From an uncultured Tenacibaculum sp. (GTDB taxonomy: Bacteria; Bacteroidota; Bacteroidia; Flavobacteriales; Flavobacteriaceae), in NCBI RefSeq assembly GCF_947495995.1, contig NZ_CANMAX010000002.1:496001-560000 (forward strand): a DNA stretch of 64,000 nucleotides, in the 5' to 3' direction. Below the pieces are notes generated by a model. It was given only the letters and a program-made list of their open reading frames with translations. It did not search any database and had not been told where the DNA came from. Below, in pieces: positions 60,101-64,000 of the stretch (the first letter of the stretch is position 1; every line of letters begins with the position of its first letter). The position numbers were made by a program, and so were the translations under genes.

Positions 60101-60220
60101 ACCTGGGAGTGGGCCACTAGAGTCGGTAACAGTACCTGTAACATTCTTTTCTTGCGCATATGTAAACTGCACAAAAAAAGCTAACAGAACTATTAAAAAT
60201 CCATTAGTTTTTTTTTTCAT
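57107..60220 (-). CDS. SusC/RagA TonB-linked outer-membrane protein, second system
   Basis: A 1037-residue protein with signal peptide (1-22), carboxypeptidase-like domain (about 26-100), plug (about 115-230: GNRSISGNNSALIVIDNIV, GANGAALYGELGAAGVIIVTTKKG) and barrel ending FYTLSVNVGF. The TonB-proximal EVVVTAIGIKRKPDEI form differs from the maltose SusC. No enzyme or regulator gene adjoins, so the substrate cannot be inferred. Confidence 0.94.
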   Translation of the reverse strand: MKKKTNGFLIVLLAFFVQFTYAQEKNVTGTVTDSSGPLPGVSVVIKGTSRGTQTDFDGKYSIKANENDILLFSFIGMKTVEKKVAGTNKIDVLMEEDQNVLNEVVVTAIGIKRKPDEITTANQVVKADELNQASNPDAVQALAGKVSGLQINTTSAGLTPNTQITLRGNRSISGNNSALIVIDNIVSSAEILSTLDPNTIESMNVIKGANGAALYGELGAAGVIIVTTKKGLKGANKFSINLKSSVTVEEIAFLPETQNRFGQGWGGNIETVDQGSWGVPYHGAIISVGTPDANGNFRNFEYKHIEDNILPFFDRGFNLQNSISIAGGDMQNGFVNFSYLNQELEGVIPNSELSKHNFSLTSGKQIGKWSVQGIARYTEESTDNVNNRDVDNKRANNTYPAISMYQRLSNTPGNVPIEAFNSGDNNDHWTIYDTSPYWTLQNDRRLGSRRIFDLSGELTYKFNDNVNAILRSSVRNIQDNDEVRRNSYTDTDNFVGTDRSIRSFYQVDNTTERFIYTDALVNFDYNLTEDITFKSNVGLNTTDRRSSRQVNGGFDLASEGFFNLSNITSIPDSWEENFKSRTVSAFGQIDLGYKDYLFLNMTGRNDWNSVLPKQNRSFFYPSVGVAFIPTKAFPEIKNRIFHKAKVSASFVKTGNATALDPQQVSTVAINDTFFPGTGLVSLIGQASVVDQNIKNEFINSFEANLNLEFLNIRGPRITLDASASFGQNTDQILNISSSSTIGFFNSLINVGETSSTSLEVDLGFTPFKTEDFQLSGRVGISTFKTTVDKVTDQSDRVEVLGTGGTIGAFAIEGEEFPLLQGTAYERDDQGRVVVDANGTPLIAAGLKTLGKTTPDYILNFAINAKYKGFRLAAVADYRTGHVFYSGIRNQLSGQGRTIQTTFNDRLPFVFPNSTVQGSGVDNTTVLSANSVPTNHPYNNAYDYYTGDYVNIDENFITDATAFKLREVSLSYDLPKKFTDKINLSRFNVGISGRNLWTSLPSENLDYNDPEFAGRFGIAGYGITPPTRFYTLSVNVGF

Positions 60221-60391
60221 GTTTTATTTGCATTGATTATTTAATCACAAAAAAAATGAATAAAAACTAGTAAAACAATTTTTTTATTAAAAAATAATTA
60301 TTAAAACAATTAAAAAAATATAAAATATGTAACAACTATATTTTTTGTGTTAATTTTTTATGATTCACATATTTCACTAACAAAAAATGGA

Positions 60392-60862
60392 TTAGTTATT
60401 AAGAAGTATGTAAGCATTAAGACTTGTAGCTATAGTCATCCAAACTAAATAAGGTAAAATTAAAATAGTGTAATATTTTAATTCTTTTATGTGTTTAAAT
60501 GTTAGATAACCAATAAGTAACCACAATAAAGTTATACTTACCAAACCGGATTCGACTAAATGTTGATTGAAGAATAATAAATTCCAAATTACATTCAAAA
60601 ACCACTGAACAGCATACAAAACGATCAATTTCTTGTCAAAACTTTCATAAATGTAACTCAGTTTTGTCATGTAAAAAGCAAATAACAACATTATGGTTGT
60701 CCAAGCTGCACCAAAAACCCAGTTAGCTGGTGTCCATGGAGCTTTACTTAAATTTTGATACCAATCGGTTCGTGGTCCATCATTCATTAACAAAACACCT
60801 ACATAAAGTGCTAAAAAATTAGTAATTAAAAAGATAATGAATCTGATGTAAGATTTTTGCAT
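60392..60862 (-). CDS. TspO/MBR family protein
   Basis: A 156-residue protein with five membrane helices. Family marks: LSKAPWTPANWVFGAAWTT, LNVIWNLLFF and LPYLVWMTIATSLNAYI. TspO proteins bind tetrapyrroles and sterol-like ligands in the membrane. It lies 4 bp after the stop of the next gene, in one operon with CIA30 and SDR genes. Confidence 0.92.
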   Translation of the reverse strand: MQKSYIRFIIFLITNFLALYVGVLLMNDGPRTDWYQNLSKAPWTPANWVFGAAWTTIMLLFAFYMTKLSYIYESFDKKLIVLYAVQWFLNVIWNLLFFNQHLVESGLVSITLLWLLIGYLTFKHIKELKYYTILILPYLVWMTIATSLNAYILLNN

Positions 60863-60866
60863 TGAT

Positions 60867-61397
60867 TTAGTTGATTTTAATCGAATCGATTATTAATTTG
60901 AAGTTTTCGTTTTGTTTATTTCCTATCAAAAAAGCAATTTCTTTAATCTCTGTATGATTGAAATTTTGTCTACGCAATCTGTTACCTCTAAAGATTGGAT
61001 ACAAATTATTTAAATCTATTTCTATAGTTTCCCAATCACCAGAAGTTGTAAACTTTTGAGTATACCAATGTCGATCTACTGGATTTGATTTTACTCTAAA
61101 TTGATATGCTTTTCCTTCTCCTTTTAAACGAAGAACAACTTTTTTTGAAGTTTCATGTAGTGCTACAGCTACCGAACTTTTAACCATAGCAAAACCACCA
61201 TTATTTTCAGTAGAAACATGACCTGAAAATACGCCTTTACCATTTTCATTTAACGCTATAGAGGAAGTTGAAATTCCTCCCATTACATCATCATTGGTCG
61301 TTTTCCAACTACTAATATCAGAAGATTGAGAAAAGTCTACAACGGTTATAGTATCTTGAAAAGCAAACAACATAATGATAAAGGCTAAATATTTCAT
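60867..61397 (-). CDS. CIA30-family protein
   Basis: A 176-residue protein with a signal peptide (about 1-14). It matches the CIA30 pattern: WKTTNDDVMGGISTSSIALNE, GFAMVKSS, YQFRVKSN and FNHTEIKEIAFLIGNKQNENF. The fold is a galactose-binding-like beta sandwich; the bacterial function is unclear. It lies 1 bp from the SDR gene upstream. Confidence 0.87.
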   Translation of the reverse strand: MKYLAFIIMLFAFQDTITVVDFSQSSDISSWKTTNDDVMGGISTSSIALNENGKGVFSGHVSTENNGGFAMVKSSVAVALHETSKKVVLRLKGEGKAYQFRVKSNPVDRHWYTQKFTTSGDWETIEIDLNNLYPIFRGNRLRRQNFNHTEIKEIAFLIGNKQNENFKLIIDSIKIN

Positions 61398-61398
61398 A

Positions 61399-62079
61399 TT
61401 ATAATTTTAAACTGACTATTCCTGCATCGATAGGGAAAACTTGACCAGAAATTGCCGAAGCGTGATCAGATAACAAATAATTTGCTAAGCTAGCTACTTC
61501 TTCTGCTTTTAAATATTTCTTTAACGGATGTCTCATTTCCATGTTTTCACGTTGCTTATCGTTACGTAATAACTTTTCTGCTAAAGATGTATCTGTTACT
61601 GTTGGAGCGATACAATTAAATCTAACTTTAGTGGCAAATTCACCTGCTAAAGATTTAGTTAAACCTTCTACAGCAGATTTACTAGCTGCAACACTTGCAT
61701 GAAAAGGCATTCCTAATTTAGTAGCAACTGTACTGAATAAAACTACACTTCCGTTATTATTTTTAAGTGAATTGATATACTTTTGAATCACTTTAACTGC
61801 TCCAATTACATTAATTTCAAAATCACTTCTAAAATCATCTAACTTTAGTCTTCCTATCGGTTTTAAGTTAATACTTCCAGGACAGAAAACCAAACCATTT
61901 ATATCTTCAGAAAGTTCTGGTAATTCATCTTCTAAAACATCAATTGAGTAATGCGTTACATTTGCATGACTTGCTACTTCGCTCCTACTAAAATTAATTA
62001 CTTTGTGCGTTTCTTGTAAAGAAGTTACAATTGCATTACCAATTCCTTTACTTCCTCCTACAACTAAAATTGTTTTCAT
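61399..62079 (-). CDS. SDR-family protein lacking the catalytic Tyr
   Basis: A 226-residue Rossmann short-chain dehydrogenase. TILVVGGSKGIGNAI is the cofactor loop. The active-site segment reads HASVAASKSAVEG, so the Tyr of YxxxK is Val while Lys remains; the C terminus PIDAGIVSLKL is typical. Activity may be altered or lost. Co-operonic with CIA30 and TspO. Confidence 0.87.
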   Translation of the reverse strand: MKTILVVGGSKGIGNAIVTSLQETHKVINFSRSEVASHANVTHYSIDVLEDELPELSEDINGLVFCPGSINLKPIGRLKLDDFRSDFEINVIGAVKVIQKYINSLKNNNGSVVLFSTVATKLGMPFHASVAASKSAVEGLTKSLAGEFATKVRFNCIAPTVTDTSLAEKLLRNDKQRENMEMRHPLKKYLKAEEVASLANYLLSDHASAISGQVFPIDAGIVSLKL

Positions 62080-62115
62080 TTCTATTATATTTTACATAAT
62101 GAACTGAGTTCATTA

Positions 62116-62382
62116 TTATCTTTTTGATACTTTATTATTTGATATATTTCTTTGTCTTGTACATTTAAACCTTCCTTTATCGAAAGGTCTTTTTGCTTGG
62201 TGTTTAGTAGCTCTTCCTTGTACTCTTTTTCTCCACATTCTGAAACTTGATGGTTTCATTTCCTTACGCATCAATTCAATAACTTCTTGTTCTTTTAATC
62301 CGAATTGAAATTGAATAGCATCGAAAGTTGTACGATCTTCCCAAGCCATTTCTATGATTCTATCTATTTGTCTATCCGTCAT
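62116..62382 (-). CDS. TIGR03643-family small protein
   Basis: An 88-residue basic protein matching the family (TDRQIDRIIEMAWEDRTTFD, FGLKEQEVIELMRKEMKPSSF, WRKRVQGRATKH). Function unknown; it is often beside photolyase and SDR genes in Bacteroidetes, as here. It overlaps the upstream gene by 11 bp. Confidence 0.88.
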   Translation of the reverse strand: MTDRQIDRIIEMAWEDRTTFDAIQFQFGLKEQEVIELMRKEMKPSSFRMWRKRVQGRATKHQAKRPFDKGRFKCTRQRNISNNKVSKR

Positions 62383-62797
62383 AATAATCTAGATTTAGAT
62401 ATTCATTTTTATAATCAATCATTTTTGAAATGAATTTCTTATTCTCTGAATAGTTCTTATTCTTTAAAAATTTTATAAAACTTCCTTCAGCATGAATACT
62501 GAAAAAAGAGGAATTATATATTACTAATTTATAGTAAGGAATACACCAAGAAAAACGTTCTAATCTGTTCGTAAAATGAACTAAAATTCCTTTCGGACGC
62601 ATTTCTATATTCCCGTAATTCAATTCTGAAAACTGAACCTTATCTGATTTTAATTTCTCACTTACTTCTGCAATCATAAAACGACCAGAACCTATACCAT
62701 TCAGTTTAATTTTGTTCAATAAAGAGAATGGTTTTCCTAGTAATTCTTTACTATGTACTAAGAAATCTTCATTTGTATATGTAGTATTAAAAATCAT
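62372..62797 (-). CDS. Conserved hypothetical protein of the photolyase cluster
   Basis: A 141-residue protein (SKELLGKPFSLLNKIKLNGIGSGRFMIAEV; LVHFTNRLERFSWCIPYYKLVIYN). It appears single-domain and I do not recognise a functional family. It overlaps the photolyase stop by one base and the TIGR03643 gene by 11 bp. Confidence 0.72.
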   Translation of the reverse strand: MIFNTTYTNEDFLVHSKELLGKPFSLLNKIKLNGIGSGRFMIAEVSEKLKSDKVQFSELNYGNIEMRPKGILVHFTNRLERFSWCIPYYKLVIYNSSFFSIHAEGSFIKFLKNKNYSENKKFISKMIDYKNEYLNLDYYDG

Positions 62798-64000
62798 TAT
62801 TCGTCTCTTAACATTCTACTTCTATTTGTAATGGTATGCTTACGTAGAATTCGTAAGCTTTCTCTTTTCACGTCTCCATCTTTCAGCATATTCCATAAGA
62901 TATCACTTGCCTTTTTTCTATTTTCTTTAATATCTACTATCGGATTTGGATAATCTTTACCCAACACACAATTATTAAATTGCTGATCTAAATGTGTCAT
63001 TAAATACGGTTCATGAATAAACGGAGTTGGTAAATGTGCCAATTCTGGAACCCATTTTTTAATAAAAATTGCATCTGGATCGTGATCGTGACTATTTTTC
63101 ACAGGATTATAAATTCTTAAATTATTGATTCCTGTTTCACCTGCTTGCATTTGTAACTGAGGAAAATGAATTCCAGGTTCAAAATCTAAAAACTGACGAG
63201 ATAAATGATGTGTTGCTTCTTGCCAAGGCTGCCACAAAATATGTGTAAAGAAAGAAACCAACATAGCTCGCATTCTGAAATTGATAAATCCAGTTTCATT
63301 TAAACAACGCATAGAAGCATCAACTAAAGGAAAACCTGTATTTCCTTCTTCCCAAGCTGTTTTGTACGATTCAGAAATTGATTTTTTAAGCTTGTGAAAC
63401 CCTTTATTAATACTAGCATTTTCCATCGTACATTCCATTTCAAACTTTTGAATAAAATGTGCTTGCCAACGTAAACGAGAAATAAACGCTCCTAAATGAC
63501 GCTTATGTTCAGATTCATCTTTAACAGCTTTAGCTTTCTGGAATACTTCTCGTATCGATACATTTCCCCATGCTATATATGGAGATAATCTGCTACAACT
63601 GCTTCGTGACGCTTCTGGTTTTGAAATGTGATACATGTAATTTTCATGACGCTTTTCAAAAAACGTATTTGCATATTTCCATGCTATAGTTCTTCCGCCT
63701 TGCTGAAAATTAGAAGTATCACCAGTAACTAAATCGGTAGTATGAAAGTAATCTGAGATTCTGTTAATTTCCGAAGTACTTATGAAATCTTCTTTATCTG
63801 CTTCAAAAGGTAAAATATCTTGATACATATAACTTTCCCATTTATCAAACCAATCTTCTCGGTTTAACAAACCTCTTAAAACTCCGTTATTTATATTCTC
63901 TTTCCATTCAATGGAATTATTTCTACAATAACGTGCAAATTCTTTATCTCTATTGAAAGTGACTAATAATCCTGTTTCTTGATGTGAAAAAACATCTGTG
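62797..64000 (-). CDS. Cryptochrome/photolyase family protein (N-terminal part outside window)
   Basis: The reading frame is open to the right edge. Upstream of residue Leu63870 it continues as TGLLVTFNRDKEFARYCRNN, the photolyase antenna domain, so the gene starts beyond 64000. The FAD-binding domain is visible: SRLSPYIAWGNVSIREVF, TGFPLVDASMRCLNETGFIN, HILWQPWQEATHHLSRQFLD and MQAGETGINNLRIYNPV. About 400 of the usual 430-500 residues are inside. It repairs UV dimers or acts as a cryptochrome. Confidence 0.9.
   Translation of the reverse strand, partial: TDVFSHQETGLLVTFNRDKEFARYCRNNSIEWKENINNGVLRGLLNREDWFDKWESYMYQDILPFEADKEDFISTSEINRISDYFHTTDLVTGDTSNFQQGGRTIAWKYANTFFEKRHENYMYHISKPEASRSSCSRLSPYIAWGNVSIREVFQKAKAVKDESEHKRHLGAFISRLRWQAHFIQKFEMECTMENASINKGFHKLKKSISESYKTAWEEGNTGFPLVDASMRCLNETGFINFRMRAMLVSFFTHILWQPWQEATHHLSRQFLDFEPGIHFPQLQMQAGETGINNLRIYNPVKNSHDHDPDAIFIKKWVPELAHLPTPFIHEPYLMTHLDQQFNNCVLGKDYPNPIVDIKENRKKASDILWNMLKDGDVKRESLRILRKHTITNRSRMLRDE

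Noticed and set aside
63870..63870. TTG at this position as start of the photolyase gene
   Set aside because: The frame continues upstream with a typical photolyase antenna-domain sequence to the window edge.

Overview
The window (about one third G+C) comes from the chromosome of a marine-type Bacteroidetes bacterium, most likely family Flavobacteriaceae. The evidence is three SusC/SusD-type outer-membrane pairs or lipoprotein sets, a type IX secretion tail on an amylase, promoters of the TTG-N20-(TA)nnTTTG kind, and a tRNA-Cys and other tRNAs of flavobacterial style without encoded CCA.

Region 1 (1-15.2 kb) is an alpha-glucan/maltose utilisation locus. A leftward set (GH65 maltose phosphorylase cut by the window edge, beta-phosphoglucomutase, sugar MFS symporter, LacI-type regulator) faces a rightward set (SusC, SusD, two SusE/F-like lipoproteins, secreted GH13 amylase). 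A LacI-type palindrome lies between them.

Region 2 (15.2-52 kb, nearly all leftward) is a very large RNA-repair and tRNA island. It contains RtcB with PrfH, two T4-type RNA ligases (Rnl2-like and Rnl1-like), a T4-type polynucleotide kinase/phosphatase, at least four polymerase-beta-fold nucleotidyltransferases, a YkuK RNase H-fold protein, an ERI1/KapD-like exonuclease, a DUF434 protein, an SPFH/slipin protein, an HD hydrolase, a WYL regulator and an ABC/membrane cassette. Interleaved are fifteen ordinary tRNA genes in one block (18.08-19.99 kb), four scattered odd tRNAs (36.4, 36.5, 37.9, 40.8 kb), and two separate arrays of abnormal tRNA-like sequences (16.65-17.39 kb and 24.44-24.94 kb).

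The two abnormal arrays are the main discovery. Both start from the same promoter/operator design, also found upstream of two protein genes of the island: TRCGYA-N7-TRCGYA, then exactly 13 nt, then TTTG. Both also share a leader hairpin. In array 2, two tRNAs have perfect acceptor stems but carry 38-45 nt insertions in the anticodon loop. Each insertion holds one copy of a two-part element (NNNNGU-UCCUAU paired with ACNNNN-CG) that occurs six times with co-varying arms. In array 1, 3' acceptor strands are followed directly by the matching 5' acceptor strands, as in circularly permuted tRNA genes; one unit also restores a perfect anticodon stem when read as permuted. The natural inference is that these RNAs are made to be cut and re-joined, or serve as decoys or sensors, for the ligases encoded around them.

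A second new pattern is three loci (20.0-20.7, 30.35-30.95, 40.9-41.49 kb). Each has two tiny ORFs with their own promoters and terminators, and a conserved GAAA-loop hairpin followed by CAGG between them.

Region 3 (53-64 kb) returns to ordinary chromosome: a WG-repeat lipoprotein flanked by a duplicated 3' end of the WYL gene, a second leftward SusC/SusD/lipoprotein operon, and a TspO / CIA30 / SDR / TIGR03643 / photolyase cluster running off the right edge.
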